Origin: Maribacter sp.
GTDB lineage: Bacteria; Bacteroidota; Bacteroidia; Flavobacteriales; Flavobacteriaceae
NCBI GenBank assembly: GCA_002749285.1
Contig: PDPR01000010.1
Span: 145,615 to 209,614, forward strand
Direction of reading: 5' to 3'
DNA: 64,000 bases
Position 1 is the stretch's first letter. Every line of letters starts with the position of its first letter. Below, one piece after another: positions 8,759 to 19,306 of this stretch. The translations under genes were made by a program, and so were the position numbers. Under the pieces are notes generated by a model, which searched no databases, had not been told where the DNA came from, and saw only the letters and a program-made list of their open reading frames with translations.

Positions 8759-11593
8759 ATGGCCGAACAAAAACGACTCTTTTTACTGGATGCCTTCGCT
8801 TTGATATTCCGTGGGTACTATGCACTTATAAAAAACCCAAGAATAAACTCCAAGGGTATGGACACCTCTGCCATTATGGGGTTCACCAATTCACTTTTTG
8901 ATGTTATCAGGCGTGAAAAACCCGACCATTTGGCCGTGTGTTTTGACAAAGGGGGCAGTACGGAGCGCACCGAAATGTTTCCGGAATACAAGGCAAATCG
9001 TTTGGAAACCCCCGATGCCATAAAAATAGCCATACCTTATATACAGGAGATATTAAAGGCCATGCATATTCCCGTAGTAGTCCAAGAGGGCTGGGAAGCC
9101 GACGATATTATCGGTACATTGGCCAAACAGGCCGAAAAAGAGGAATACAAGGTTTTTATGGTCACCCCGGATAAGGATTTCGGCCAATTGGTTTCCGAGA
9201 ACATCTTCATGTACCGCCCAGCACGTATGGGCAATGGTATTGAGATCTGGGGCATACCCGAAATACAAGAACGTTTTGGGGTCGAACGCCCTGAACAGGT
9301 CATTGATTACCTTGGCATGATGGGTGATGCCAGTGACAACATCCCTGGCCTTCCCGGTGTCGGAGACAAGACAGCCAAGAAATTCATCAATGAATTCGGC
9401 TCCCTGGAGGGACTCCTTGCCAATACCGACAAGCTCAAAGGCAAAATGAAAGAGAAGGTCGAGGAAAATAGCGAACTCGGATTACTTTCGAAAAAACTGG
9501 CCACGATCTGTACAACCGTTGATGTAGAATTCAATGCCAAGGATTATGAAATGTCCGAGCCGGACAATGAAAAGGTCCTGGAAATATTCAATGAGCTGGA
9601 ATTCAGGCGCCTCAAAGACCAATTCGCAAAGATATTCTCCCCCACAACACCCCAACCAAAAGAAACAGGCAAAAATCCTCCCTCCCCTAAAAAAGAAACA
9701 TCCGAAGCTGGTGGTGGACAGTTTTCACTCTTCGGAAACGATGGCAATGCCCCTGCGACCAGCACGGAAACCCCAGGCAGAAAAACAATACTGGACGTTC
9801 CGCATGTATACCAGAGTGTCACAAGCCCTATGGCCATGAAACTCTTTATGCAAAATGCAATGAAACAAACATCGGTCTGCTTTGATACGGAGACCACAGG
9901 GTTGAATCCGTTAACGGCCGAATTGGTGGGAATCGCATTTTCATGGGAGGCAGAAAAAGGATTTTATATTCCTTTCCCCGAAGATAAGGCCGAGGCCCAG
10001 GAACTGATTGGGCAAATAAGACCTTTCTTCGAGTCGGAGGACATTGAGAAGATTGGCCAGAACCTAAAGTACGACATCAAGGTATTGCACAAATACAATA
10101 TCCAGGTCAAAGGCAAATGTTTTGATACGATGTTGGCCCATTATCTGATCAATCCCGATATGCGGCACAATATGGATGTGCTGTCGGAAACCTATTTGGA
10201 TTACACTCCGGTATCGATAACCGAGCTCATTGGGAAAAAAGGGAAAAACCAATTGAGCATGCGCGATGTGCCTTTGGAAAAACAAACCGAATACGCTGTA
10301 GAGGATGCCGATATCACCTTTCAATTGGCACAACATTTTAGGCCTGAACTAGCCGATGCCAAGACCGAAGGGCTATTCAATACCATTGAGATACCACTCT
10401 TGCATGTACTCGCGGATATGGAACTGGAAGGCATCAATCTGGATAAGGAATTCCTTCATTCACTGTCGGATGACCTCAACAACGACATCAAGAACCTTCA
10501 GGAAAAAATATACAAGGAAGCCGATCAGGAATTCAATATCGCTTCCCCGAAACAATTGGGCGAGATACTCTTTAACAAATTAAAGCTGGTCGATAAGCCC
10601 AAGAAAACCAAGACCGGACAATATTCCACAGCCGAGGATGTACTCTCCTATCTGGCCAAGGACCATGGGATAGTCCAGAACGTGTTGGACTATCGTGGGC
10701 TTTCAAAATTAAAGAGTACTTATATCGATGCATTGCCAGGGCAGGTTGAGCCCTCGACAGGAAGGGTCCATACCGACTATATGCAGACCGTAGCGGCCAC
10801 AGGCCGATTGAGCAGCAATAATCCCAACCTCCAAAATATCCCTATACGAACAGAACGGGGTCGCCAAGTAAGAAAGGCCTTTGTGCCAAGGGACGAAAAT
10901 TACATTTTATTGGCTGCGGATTACTCCCAGATCGAATTGCGTGTTATCGCTGCCTTAAGTGACGAGACTACCATGATAGAGGCCTTTAAGAACGGGGAGG
11001 ACATCCACGCCTCCACGGCTTCCAAGGTATTCAATGTCCCATTGGACGAAGTGACCCGTGAACAGCGTAGCAATGCCAAAACCGTAAATTTCGGTATTAT
11101 CTATGGGGTATCCGCATTTGGGCTAAGCAACCAGACCGATCTTTCCCGTTCCGAAGCCAAGGAATTGATAGGGACCTATTACAAAACCTACCCCAAACTC
11201 CGTAACTTCATCAGTGAACAAATCGATTTTGCACGTGACCATGGTTATGTACAGACTGTTTTGGGCAGACGCAGGTATTTAAAAGATATCAATGGAAACA
11301 ATGCCATTGTTCGTGGTGCCGCAGAACGGAATGCCGTAAATGCCCCTGTTCAAGGAAGTGCCGCGGATATCATAAAAATTGCGATGATCAACATCCACAA
11401 AAAGCTGTCCGAAGGTAATTACAAGACCAAAATGTTGCTCCAAGTACATGATGAGTTGGTTTTTGACGTACATAAATCGGAATTGGACACGTTAAAACCA
11501 CTTATAAAATCAGAAATGGAAAATGCCTATAAGCTTGCCGTTCCCCTGAATGTAGATTTGGGAATTGGGCAAAACTGGCTAGAGGCACATTGA
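8759..11593 (+). CDS. polA: DNA polymerase I
   Basis: A 944-residue family A polymerase for repair and Okazaki fragment maturation. The 5'-3' exonuclease/FEN domain covers about residues 1-290 (FLLDAFALIFRGYYA, EADDIIGTLA, GDASDNIPGLPGVG). A proline- and glutamine-rich linker lies around 295-340. The 3'-5' proofreading domain begins near 370 with an intact Exo I motif, CFDTETTGLNP. The polymerase domain follows with motif A (AADYSQIELRV, about residue 719), motif B (RSNAKTVNFGIIYG) and motif C (QVHDELVF, about 897). All three activities look intact. The gene stands alone. Confidence 0.97.
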   Translation: MAEQKRLFLLDAFALIFRGYYALIKNPRINSKGMDTSAIMGFTNSLFDVIRREKPDHLAVCFDKGGSTERTEMFPEYKANRLETPDAIKIAIPYIQEILKAMHIPVVVQEGWEADDIIGTLAKQAEKEEYKVFMVTPDKDFGQLVSENIFMYRPARMGNGIEIWGIPEIQERFGVERPEQVIDYLGMMGDASDNIPGLPGVGDKTAKKFINEFGSLEGLLANTDKLKGKMKEKVEENSELGLLSKKLATICTTVDVEFNAKDYEMSEPDNEKVLEIFNELEFRRLKDQFAKIFSPTTPQPKETGKNPPSPKKETSEAGGGQFSLFGNDGNAPATSTETPGRKTILDVPHVYQSVTSPMAMKLFMQNAMKQTSVCFDTETTGLNPLTAELVGIAFSWEAEKGFYIPFPEDKAEAQELIGQIRPFFESEDIEKIGQNLKYDIKVLHKYNIQVKGKCFDTMLAHYLINPDMRHNMDVLSETYLDYTPVSITELIGKKGKNQLSMRDVPLEKQTEYAVEDADITFQLAQHFRPELADAKTEGLFNTIEIPLLHVLADMELEGINLDKEFLHSLSDDLNNDIKNLQEKIYKEADQEFNIASPKQLGEILFNKLKLVDKPKKTKTGQYSTAEDVLSYLAKDHGIVQNVLDYRGLSKLKSTYIDALPGQVEPSTGRVHTDYMQTVAATGRLSSNNPNLQNIPIRTERGRQVRKAFVPRDENYILLAADYSQIELRVIAALSDETTMIEAFKNGEDIHASTASKVFNVPLDEVTREQRSNAKTVNFGIIYGVSAFGLSNQTDLSRSEAKELIGTYYKTYPKLRNFISEQIDFARDHGYVQTVLGRRRYLKDINGNNAIVRGAAERNAVNAPVQGSAADIIKIAMINIHKKLSEGNYKTKMLLQVHDELVFDVHKSELDTLKPLIKSEMENAYKLAVPLNVDLGIGQNWLEAH

Positions 11594-11812
11594 TTGGGAA
11601 CCAAAGCCTTTTTGGCCATCACCCTGCGACCAAAATCGGTTGGCCAAGTTCCAGTCTGGATGAGGGCATAGCTAGCTATGATATTTACCTCGACACCGTT
11701 CCCGGGCCAAAACTTCTTTTAACAATGTGGGGCTATACCGGTGTGGGCACACAACCTTTCAACCGCAAAAAGTTGCAACCACAGGGCTTCCCCCCTTACC
11801 TTAACGATCGGT

Positions 11813-12313
11813 CTATCTTCTGATAAAAATCAATTCACCCCCTTCATTGAAGTTCTCAATATCAAGATCGGAAGCATCCACGACCATGGTGTCCCCATCA
11901 ATCTCCACATCTACCAAGATCGTTCCCCCTTCGCTATCGACCAACGTCAGGACAGAACCATCGAATTCATAGGTGCTCTCTTCAACATCACTCTCAACAG
12001 GGCAGGGAATATCCAACCCGGTACCAGCTGAATTCACATTGATCTCAATATAGTTTGAGGAATTATGTGCCGTAACGCTCAAATCGCTCTTAAAGGTAAA
12101 GGAAATGATATAACAGTCCTTTGCCGTTAAGAAATCGAGTATGTCCCTTGCATTTTTCGCACCATCATTCGCTGTACCATCGTCCACCGTTAACCTAGTG
12201 GCATCCCAAGTCCCGACGATCAAAGCTTCATCAAGCGCATTGTCCTCTTTGTCCGATGAGCATGATAATACCGTGAACATAAGTAATACAAGTAAAAACC
12301 TATAATGTTTCAT
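11813..12313 (-). CDS. Lipocalin-like lipoprotein, unknown function
   Basis: A 166-residue protein with a lipoprotein signal: a hydrophobic stretch, then VLSCSSDKED, with the acylated cysteine at about residue 18. The mature part begins IVGTWDATRLTVDDG, the opening of many lipocalin-like Bacteroidota lipoproteins, and continues as alternating short beta-strands rich in D, S and T. Two further cysteines (KDC and IPCP) could pair. The start ATG at 12313 directly precedes the signal. No ligand or partner is evident, and neither neighbour suggests a role. Confidence 0.75.
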   Translation of the reverse strand: MKHYRFLLVLLMFTVLSCSSDKEDNALDEALIVGTWDATRLTVDDGTANDGAKNARDILDFLTAKDCYIISFTFKSDLSVTAHNSSNYIEINVNSAGTGLDIPCPVESDVEESTYEFDGSVLTLVDSEGGTILVDVEIDGDTMVVDASDLDIENFNEGGELIFIRR

Positions 12314-12394
12314 TCTTTTTTTTATTTCGGATTTGTTTTCAATAAACCCTAAACGTGAAAATAGGTGTTCTATTATGTTTCTTGCCGATACACC

Positions 12395-15049
12395 CTATAG
12401 GACAAAGCGATAAGTAGCCTTTATCAGGAAGATACCCTGTGGCTTCCCTTTGTCCAAAATATTATCCTTTAGGTCCTGGAAAAGCATTTCCTGTGGATTT
12501 CCCGATTGTGACAAGTCCTGTGACCATACCAAAAAGATCTCTGAACCAGGAGTGTACTCCCAACGGACCACCAGGTTGGACCGGAATTGCACAAAAGAGA
12601 AATCGGGGTTGTCAAAATTAAAATCAGGGACACCATCCAGGTCATCATCAACGGCATAAACATTATCGGACAATGTTATCTGGCTGTCCAAAAATGGGGA
12701 AACACGATTTTCGAAATCCTTGGCCAAAGGATCGGCCACTTCCTTAAAATCGCTATATCTTCCCCGAGAGATAAAGGGCTGCCCCCAATATTGAACGGTA
12801 AGGTTTGGATTTATAGTGTAATTCACACGGAATGACATGCTCAAGGTCCTTTGATCCACCGTAGCGTTCAAATATCTGGTCCGGCCATTGACATCCAGGT
12901 TGTTTACGTACTGCAATTTATTCTTATTGATGCCATATTCGGGCGACGCCGAGATCCGCAACGAATTAAACGGTTGGTAGCTGACACCAAATTCCGCATA
13001 GTAAGAGCTAAAGGAACTGTCGGTCGCCTTACTCCCATTATGGAAAAAATCAAATCCCATTTTTTTCCGTCCATCCGTTTCAACACCGTTCCAAAAGGTG
13101 AATTTAGGGGATTCCCTTAACCGGGGCCCTCCGCGTAAAGCAAAATTCGAATAGGATATGGGCTTATAATTGAAGCCAAGATTGCTGAACCAATTATTTT
13201 TCCAGTTTTGCCAGGAATTGGTATTGAACATCAAACCATTGAAATTACCCCCAAAATCCCAAACACCCCAATGGTTGTAATTGATACCTGTTTTCCGAAA
13301 GGTATTATCCGGCTTCAGGGTCTGGTACCCCACCCAAGTATAGTGTCGAATATCATCGGAACGCCTTTGAAATCCAATATCATTCAACTCAAGGCCCGGT
13401 GACCGCCAAGTTGCCCCAGTCTCAAATTTCCAGTGCCCATTCCCTATTTTACCAAGTTGCATGTTACCCCCTGTACCTGACAATGAAGTCCTGGTGGAAT
13501 CCACCCCTACATGACCTGCCCCTACCCTCTGGAACAAATGGGCTATGGATTCCTGTGTGTTTTGGATTGCCTGTCCACTGCCCTGCACATGGCTCCAGAC
13601 AACATTGCCCCCGACATACCAATCGCGGTTATTCCACTGATGCTTAAAATCAAGACCCCCTGTAAATGCCGACTTATGTAAAAAATCAAGACCAGGGCCC
13701 AATCGCTCCCTATTGGTTGCCGTAAATATTCCACCTATGTAGCTGTTACGGTCATTGAAGTCTTTCTGCAAACGACCTACAAAATAATTGGTCAGTGGCT
13801 CCACCATCTCTTTCCTATGTGCCCCGCCATTATCTATTACAGCCTGTTTTCTCGCCGTAACACTCTCTAAGACACCAATAGACCATCCGTTTTTGGTCTT
13901 ACCACTAAACTTAACCGCTCCCAAAATATTGGTATACTCGGGCTGGTCGACAAACTCATTATCCGACAACTTGGGGTTTCCTTGGGGACTACGTCCGATT
14001 CGACGCGAATAAAAAACGTTGTCCGAGCCAAAGGTATTGCCCGCTTGGGAGGAAGACACATTATAATCAAAGATATTCTTGTTCTCAACAAAGAACGGGC
14101 GTTGTTCCTCAAAGAAAATCTGGAAACCATCCAAGGCTATGGCAGAGGGATCAGCCTCTACTTGGCCAAAATCGGGATTTATGGTTATATCCATGGTCAG
14201 GTCATTGGTGACCCCGATCTTGGCATCAAGACCTACGGTCAATTTGCTATCGTTTCCGTCCCGAAAGGGATTTCCTTCTTCTGCTTCGTACGTTTTTAAA
14301 CTACCTACGGTGTAAGGCTGGATCTCCAATTGCTTCTGGGGTTCCAGATCCATTAGCCCATGCAACTCCCCGAACTCACTGACAAAACCACCTATATCTG
14401 GCGGCAACCGTTGCCAGACCGAACGTTCCCCTTCCCTAAAATGACTACGCATAACCTCAAAACCCCACACCTGCTCCCTTGCCTTCCCGAATTTCAATTG
14501 ACTTAACGGAATCTTCATTTCCACATTCCAGCCTTCTGCATCCACACTGGTCTTGGTATACCAAATCGGATTCCAACTATCATCCTCGTTCATCCCATTA
14601 TTGGACTCAAACACATCACCCTTGACCCCAGCGGCAGAAACGATGAAACCAAAGGCAGTACGTTTATCGTAATAACTGTCGATAAAAACACCTACCCAAT
14701 CCCCGTCAAAACTATCACGGCGCGAAAGACGCTTTACTATTTTCCCGGGCTGGTTGTCCAAACATTGGATACCGACATATAGGAACTTCTGGTCATAGGT
14801 GACCTTAAATCGGGTCTGATTGCTAGGGGGCGTGTTCTCATCCGGACGTGACTCTACAAAACCACCTTCCCAAGGCACATTTTCCCATGACGCATCATTG
14901 AGCCTCCCATCGATCAGGGGCGGCTTCCCCCCTTTTAAGGTTTCCGTGGTATAAACCCTTTTTGGTACGACGACCGTTGAATCCTGGGCAAATGAAGGTG
15001 CCTGTACAATGAAAATCGAACAAAACAATAATAGAAGACCGGTTCCCAT
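12395..15049 (-). CDS. DUF5916 outer-membrane protein with CBM9-like N-terminal domain
   Basis: An 884-residue secreted protein. The signal peptide ends near SFAQ (residue 22). A carbohydrate-binding family 9-like domain covers about residues 40-230 (PLIDGRLNDASWENVPW, WNVEMKIPLSQLKFGK). A large beta-barrel-like region typical of DUF5916 follows, with many aromatic alternating strands and a C-terminus ending in FVL like outer-membrane barrels. Members are widespread in Flavobacteriia and sit in the outer membrane, but their function is not established. It is monocistronic and divergent from rplM. Confidence 0.85.
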   Translation of the reverse strand: MGTGLLLLFCSIFIVQAPSFAQDSTVVVPKRVYTTETLKGGKPPLIDGRLNDASWENVPWEGGFVESRPDENTPPSNQTRFKVTYDQKFLYVGIQCLDNQPGKIVKRLSRRDSFDGDWVGVFIDSYYDKRTAFGFIVSAAGVKGDVFESNNGMNEDDSWNPIWYTKTSVDAEGWNVEMKIPLSQLKFGKAREQVWGFEVMRSHFREGERSVWQRLPPDIGGFVSEFGELHGLMDLEPQKQLEIQPYTVGSLKTYEAEEGNPFRDGNDSKLTVGLDAKIGVTNDLTMDITINPDFGQVEADPSAIALDGFQIFFEEQRPFFVENKNIFDYNVSSSQAGNTFGSDNVFYSRRIGRSPQGNPKLSDNEFVDQPEYTNILGAVKFSGKTKNGWSIGVLESVTARKQAVIDNGGAHRKEMVEPLTNYFVGRLQKDFNDRNSYIGGIFTATNRERLGPGLDFLHKSAFTGGLDFKHQWNNRDWYVGGNVVWSHVQGSGQAIQNTQESIAHLFQRVGAGHVGVDSTRTSLSGTGGNMQLGKIGNGHWKFETGATWRSPGLELNDIGFQRRSDDIRHYTWVGYQTLKPDNTFRKTGINYNHWGVWDFGGNFNGLMFNTNSWQNWKNNWFSNLGFNYKPISYSNFALRGGPRLRESPKFTFWNGVETDGRKKMGFDFFHNGSKATDSSFSSYYAEFGVSYQPFNSLRISASPEYGINKNKLQYVNNLDVNGRTRYLNATVDQRTLSMSFRVNYTINPNLTVQYWGQPFISRGRYSDFKEVADPLAKDFENRVSPFLDSQITLSDNVYAVDDDLDGVPDFNFDNPDFSFVQFRSNLVVRWEYTPGSEIFLVWSQDLSQSGNPQEMLFQDLKDNILDKGKPQGIFLIKATYRFVL

Positions 15050-15225
15050 ATGGTGATGATTGATTGATGTACCACTAAAGACGGCAGCTTTGAGGAGAAG
15101 TTACAGTCCAACCATCTTTTAACCCCATCTTAACATATTTCCAATATCAACCCCTATCTTGGGACAAGATACAGAAGTATTTACCAGACCCCTTTATAGG
15201 TCAAAAAAATATTACGGTTTTTACA

Positions 15226-15256
15226 TTTGTATTTTTGCATATTAATTGTACATTTG
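15226..15256 (+). promoter_or_regulatory. Promoter of rplM-rpsI
   Basis: TTTG at 15226-15229 is followed after exactly 19 nt by TACATTTG at 15249-15256, a full match to the Bacteroidota -33/-7 consensus. The expected transcript start lies about 40 nt before the rplM start codon. Confidence 0.78.
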
Positions 15257-15303
15257 CACCCCGTTTATAGGGATTGAAGTATTTAATCAATAAAAATATT
15301 AGT

Positions 15304-15759
15304 GTGGACACATTAAGCTACAAGACAATTTCTGCCAATAAGGCTACTGTTGACAAACAGTGGTTGTTGGTTGATGCCGAAGGAGAGACATTGGGACGTC
15401 TAGCTTCCAAAGTTGCCAAATTACTCAGAGGCAAACATAAACCCAATTTCACTCCCCATGTTGATTGTGGGGACAACGTTGTCGTTATCAATGCTGAAAA
15501 ATTTACCCTATCGGGAAACAAATGGGACAGCAAAACGTATAGTCGCTACACAGGTTATCCGGGAGGTCAACGTACCACGACCGTAAAACAGATGATGGAC
15601 AAGAACCCTGAAAGAATCGTTGAAAAAGCCATCAAGGGAATGTTGCCCAAAAACAGATTAGGTGCAGATCTTTTCAGAAACCTTAAGGTTTATGTAGGTC
15701 CCGATCACGATCAAGTAGCCCAAAAACCAACTGCAATAAATTTAAACGACCTTAAATAA
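15304..15759 (+). CDS. rplM: 50S ribosomal protein L13
   Basis: A 151-residue large-subunit protein. Typical segments are WLLVDAEGETLGRLASKVA, LRGKHKPNFTPHVDCGDNVV and GGQRTTTVKQMM. The codon at 15304 is GTG, read as the initiator in front of DTLSYKTISANKATV, where homologues begin with M-DTLSYK. A TTG 30 nt upstream would only add an unconserved extension. The stop codon overlaps the rpsI start (TAATG), so the two genes are translationally coupled, as in most bacteria. Confidence 0.95.
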   Translation: MDTLSYKTISANKATVDKQWLLVDAEGETLGRLASKVAKLLRGKHKPNFTPHVDCGDNVVVINAEKFTLSGNKWDSKTYSRYTGYPGGQRTTTVKQMMDKNPERIVEKAIKGMLPKNRLGADLFRNLKVYVGPDHDQVAQKPTAINLNDLK

Positions 15760-16145
15760 TGGAAGTAATTCACAAAATAGGGAGAAGAAAAACAGCCGTT
15801 GCCCGAGTTTACCTTTCAGAAGGAAAGGGGGACATAACGGTCAACAACAGGGAATTGGCCAACTATTTCCCTACGGCAACCCTTCAATATAAAGTGAAGC
15901 AGGCATTTGCCCTGACCGGCACAGAGGACAACTATGACGTTAAGGTCAATGTTTATGGCGGTGGTATAACCGGACAGGCAGAAGCCATACGTTTAGCGCT
16001 TTCAAGGGCTTTATGTGAGATTGATGGGGAAAACAGAATTGCCCTTAAACCCGAAGGTCTATTGACAAGGGACCCAAGAATGGTCGAACGTAAGAAATTC
16101 GGACAGAAGAAAGCCCGTAAGAAATTCCAGTTCTCCAAACGTTAA
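15759..16145 (+). CDS. rpsI: 30S ribosomal protein S9
   Basis: A 128-residue small-subunit protein whose C-terminal tail reaches the P-site tRNA. The family marks are present: IGRRKTAVARVYL at the N-terminus, VYGGGITGQAEAIRLALSRAL in the middle, and the basic end ERKKFGQKKARKKFQFSKR with its terminal K-R. It is the second gene of the rplM-rpsI operon, overlapping the first by one base, and is followed by a hairpin with a UUCG loop. Confidence 0.97.
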   Translation: MEVIHKIGRRKTAVARVYLSEGKGDITVNNRELANYFPTATLQYKVKQAFALTGTEDNYDVKVNVYGGGITGQAEAIRLALSRALCEIDGENRIALKPEGLLTRDPRMVERKKFGQKKARKKFQFSKR

Positions 16146-16158
16146 TATCAAAATTACC

Positions 16159-16182
16159 AGATGCTCTTTTCGAAGGGCATCT
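16159..16182 (+). terminator. Hairpin terminator after rpsI
   Basis: The stem AGATGCTCTT / AAGGGCATCT (10 pairs including G-U) is closed by a TTCG tetraloop and followed by a weak T-rich stretch (TTATCATATTTT). Confidence 0.6.
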
Positions 16183-16303
16183 TTATCATATTTTCTAACA
16201 AGTTCATTGAAAGTCCCTTCATGGGGCAATTAAAAAATCCCGATTCCCATTCCTAGTGGGGATTTACGATATAACATAATATCGCATAAGGGTAAATTAG
16301 TTT

Positions 16304-16380
16304 AGCATCTAAATGCTGGAGGCTTTGCAATATTCCGCAATACCACTCCAACATTGCTAATTCAAAAGAACGTAAACTAA
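16304..16380 (+). promoter_or_regulatory. Structured leader upstream of rpsB (candidate r-protein autoregulatory element)
   Basis: The rpsB 5' region contains three nested or adjacent helices: AGCAT-4 nt-ATGCT (16304-16317); TGGAG (16317-16321) pairing with CTCCA (16346-16350); and, inside the latter, TTGC-8 nt-GCAA (16325-16340). The arrangement ends about 38 nt before the rpsB ATG. Ribosomal protein S2 controls its own operon in other phyla. Whether this is such an element is an inference. Confidence 0.4.
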
Positions 16381-16387
16381 ATTTAAA

Positions 16388-17506
16388 ATGGCGAAAGTCG
16401 AAGTAAAAGAATTATTGGAAGCAGGTGTGCATTTTGGCCACCTAACAAGAAAGTGGAACCCCAACATGGCGCCCTACATCTACATGGAGCGTAACGGGAT
16501 CCACGTCATCAACCTTTACAAAACAGTAGCAAAATTGGATGAGGCCAACGAGGCCCTTAAAAAAATTGCGGCATCTGGCAGAAAAATACTTTTCGTTGCC
16601 ACCAAAAAACAAGCCAAGGACATCGTTGCCGATAAAGTGGCCAAGGTGAACATGCCCTATATTACTGAAAGATGGCCTGGTGGAATGTTGACCAACTTTG
16701 TGACCATTCGTAAAGCTGTCAAGAAAATGGCCTCTATCGACAGGATGAAGAAAGATGGCACATTCAACACCCTTTCCAAAAAAGAACGTTTACAAGTTGA
16801 CCGTTTAAGGGCAAAATTGGAAAAGAACCTAGGCTCCATTTCTGAAATGACCCGTCTTCCCGGTGCCCTTTTCATAGTGGACACCATGAGGGAGCATATT
16901 GCGGTCAAGGAGGCCCTGAAATTGAACATTCCCATTTTCGCGATGGTCGATACCAATTGCGACCCTAGGGATGTCGATTATGTAATCCCTTCAAACGACG
17001 ATGCATCCAAATCGATCAACATCATCATGGGACAGGTTACCGATGCCGTTGCCGAAGGTCTTTCCGAACGCAAAGCGGAGAAACAAGGTGATGCCGGCAA
17101 AGCCAAAAAAGAGGCGGCCCCGACAAAGGTCGCCGAAGCCCCTACCGTGGCCGAAACACCGGAACCAGCAGCAGCTCCAACTCCAGCAGTAACTGAGGAA
17201 AAAGTAGTAGAGGAGACCCCTAAAAAAGAAGTGGCCGAGCCAACAACCGTGAAAGCGGATGACCTTACAAAAATCGAAGGGATAGGCCCTAAAGCTGCCG
17301 AAGCCATTGTTAATTCAGGAATAAAGACCTTCGCCCAATTATCAGAGGCCAAGGCTGACAGCATCAAGGAAATCCTGACCGAAGCCAGCTCCAGAATGGC
17401 ACATTTGGACCCAACTTCATGGCCCAAGCAAGCTAAAATGGCCGCTGAAGGCAAATGGGACGAGCTTAAGGAATGGCAGGACAACACCAAAGGAGGTGTT
17501 GAATAG
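16388..17506 (+). CDS. rpsB: 30S ribosomal protein S2 with C-terminal helix-hairpin-helix extension
   Basis: A 372-residue protein. The S2 core (about residues 1-225) has the expected HFGHLTRKWNPNM, TKKQAKDIVADKV, RWPGGMLTNFVTIRKAV and PIFAMVDTNCDPRDVDYVIP. It is followed by an alanine/proline/glutamate-rich linker (about 226-290) and then a helix-hairpin-helix module (DLTKIEGIGPKAAEAIVNSG) with a short conserved-looking tail. Ordinary S2 has about 230-260 residues, so the extension adds well over 100. The same kind of module is found on some other Bacteroidota ribosomal proteins. It forms an operon with tsf, 71 bp downstream. Confidence 0.96.
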   Translation: MAKVEVKELLEAGVHFGHLTRKWNPNMAPYIYMERNGIHVINLYKTVAKLDEANEALKKIAASGRKILFVATKKQAKDIVADKVAKVNMPYITERWPGGMLTNFVTIRKAVKKMASIDRMKKDGTFNTLSKKERLQVDRLRAKLEKNLGSISEMTRLPGALFIVDTMREHIAVKEALKLNIPIFAMVDTNCDPRDVDYVIPSNDDASKSINIIMGQVTDAVAEGLSERKAEKQGDAGKAKKEAAPTKVAEAPTVAETPEPAAAPTPAVTEEKVVEETPKKEVAEPTTVKADDLTKIEGIGPKAAEAIVNSGIKTFAQLSEAKADSIKEILTEASSRMAHLDPTSWPKQAKMAAEGKWDELKEWQDNTKGGVE

Positions 17507-17577
17507 TTCTTTTAAGAAACATTAAAACAAATAACAACTTTGTCATAAACCTATGACAGAATTAAACAATAAACAAA

Positions 17578-18402
17578 ATGGCTAAAATTACCGCCGCAGA
17601 AGTAAATAAATTAAGAAAGACCACTGGAGCAGGAATGATGGACTGCAAGAATGCCTTGGTCGAAGCCGAAGGGGATTTCGAAAAAGCAATCGAGATCCTT
17701 CGTAAAAAAGGCCAGAAAGTTGCCGCAAAAAGAGCCGATAGGGAGTCTTCCGAAGGAGCTGCCATCGCGAAGGTCAATGCAGACAACACTACTGGTGTTA
17801 TCATCTCATTGAACTGTGAGACAGATTTTGTTGCAAAAAACGAAAGTTTTGTAAGTTTAGCAAAAGACCTGGCCACCTTGGCCTTGGATTGTGACACCAA
17901 GGAAGATTTCCTTGCTGCGGATTTCAACGGCATGAGTGTACAGGAAAAACTTACTGAACAAACTGGTGTTATCGGTGAGAAAATCGAAATTGGAGGTTTC
18001 GCCAAGCTAAATGCAGCCTTTGTTGGCTCCTACATTCATGCAGGTAACAAAATCGCCACTTTGTCCGGCCTTTCCGCCGCTGTGGACGGTGCTGACGTTG
18101 TTGCGAAAGATGTAGCGATGCAAGCTGCGGCGATGAACCCAGTTGCCTTGAACGAAGATGGTGTTGACCAAACCATAATCGAGAAAGAAATCGAAATCGC
18201 AAAAGAGCAATTGCGCCAAGAAGGTAAACCGGAAGCCATGTTGGACAACATCGCCAAAGGAAAGATCAAACGATTCTTCAAAGACAACACTTTGGTAAAC
18301 CAAGCTTTCATCAAAGACAGCAAACAAAGCGTTGCAGAATACGTAAAATCAATAGATGCCGATTTAACTGTCACAGGATTCAAAAGGGTTGCTTTAGGTT
18401 AA
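17578..18402 (+). CDS. tsf: Translation elongation factor Ts
   Basis: A 274-residue nucleotide exchange factor for EF-Tu. The N-terminal UBA-like domain carries KLRKTTGAGMMDCKNAL and GDFEKAIEILRKKG. The signature NCETDFVAKNESF, whose TDF loop pushes out the EF-Tu magnesium site, sits at about residues 82-94. A dimerisation core and C-terminal module follow. Length is normal. It is transcribed after rpsB and ends at a strong terminator. Confidence 0.97.
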   Translation: MAKITAAEVNKLRKTTGAGMMDCKNALVEAEGDFEKAIEILRKKGQKVAAKRADRESSEGAAIAKVNADNTTGVIISLNCETDFVAKNESFVSLAKDLATLALDCDTKEDFLAADFNGMSVQEKLTEQTGVIGEKIEIGGFAKLNAAFVGSYIHAGNKIATLSGLSAAVDGADVVAKDVAMQAAAMNPVALNEDGVDQTIIEKEIEIAKEQLRQEGKPEAMLDNIAKGKIKRFFKDNTLVNQAFIKDSKQSVAEYVKSIDADLTVTGFKRVALG

Positions 18403-18424
18403 ACAAAGCTCTCCTAAAATAAAA

Positions 18425-18455
18425 AACCACCATATGGATATATGGTGGTTTTTTT
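18425..18455 (+). terminator. Strong intrinsic terminator after rpsB-tsf
   Basis: A perfect 11-bp stem (AACCACCATAT / ATATGGTGGTT) with a GGAT loop runs directly into seven T. Confidence 0.92.
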
Positions 18456-18529
18456 ATGGGGAAACCCCAAAGAAACAAAGCTGTATTTATCCATAAATAA
18501 AAATGGCATGCACGATGGTTTTTTTTTGA

Positions 18530-19264
<735 letters not shown>

Positions 19265-19306
19265 TTTGATACATTTTGTGCTGATTTTATTATTAAATTT
19301 AAGATT

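Noticed and set aside
16978..17490. 170-codon open frame on the minus strand inside rpsB
   Set aside because: It is the antisense shadow of the A/P/E-rich S2 extension; composition is low-complexity and no start context or homology is apparent.
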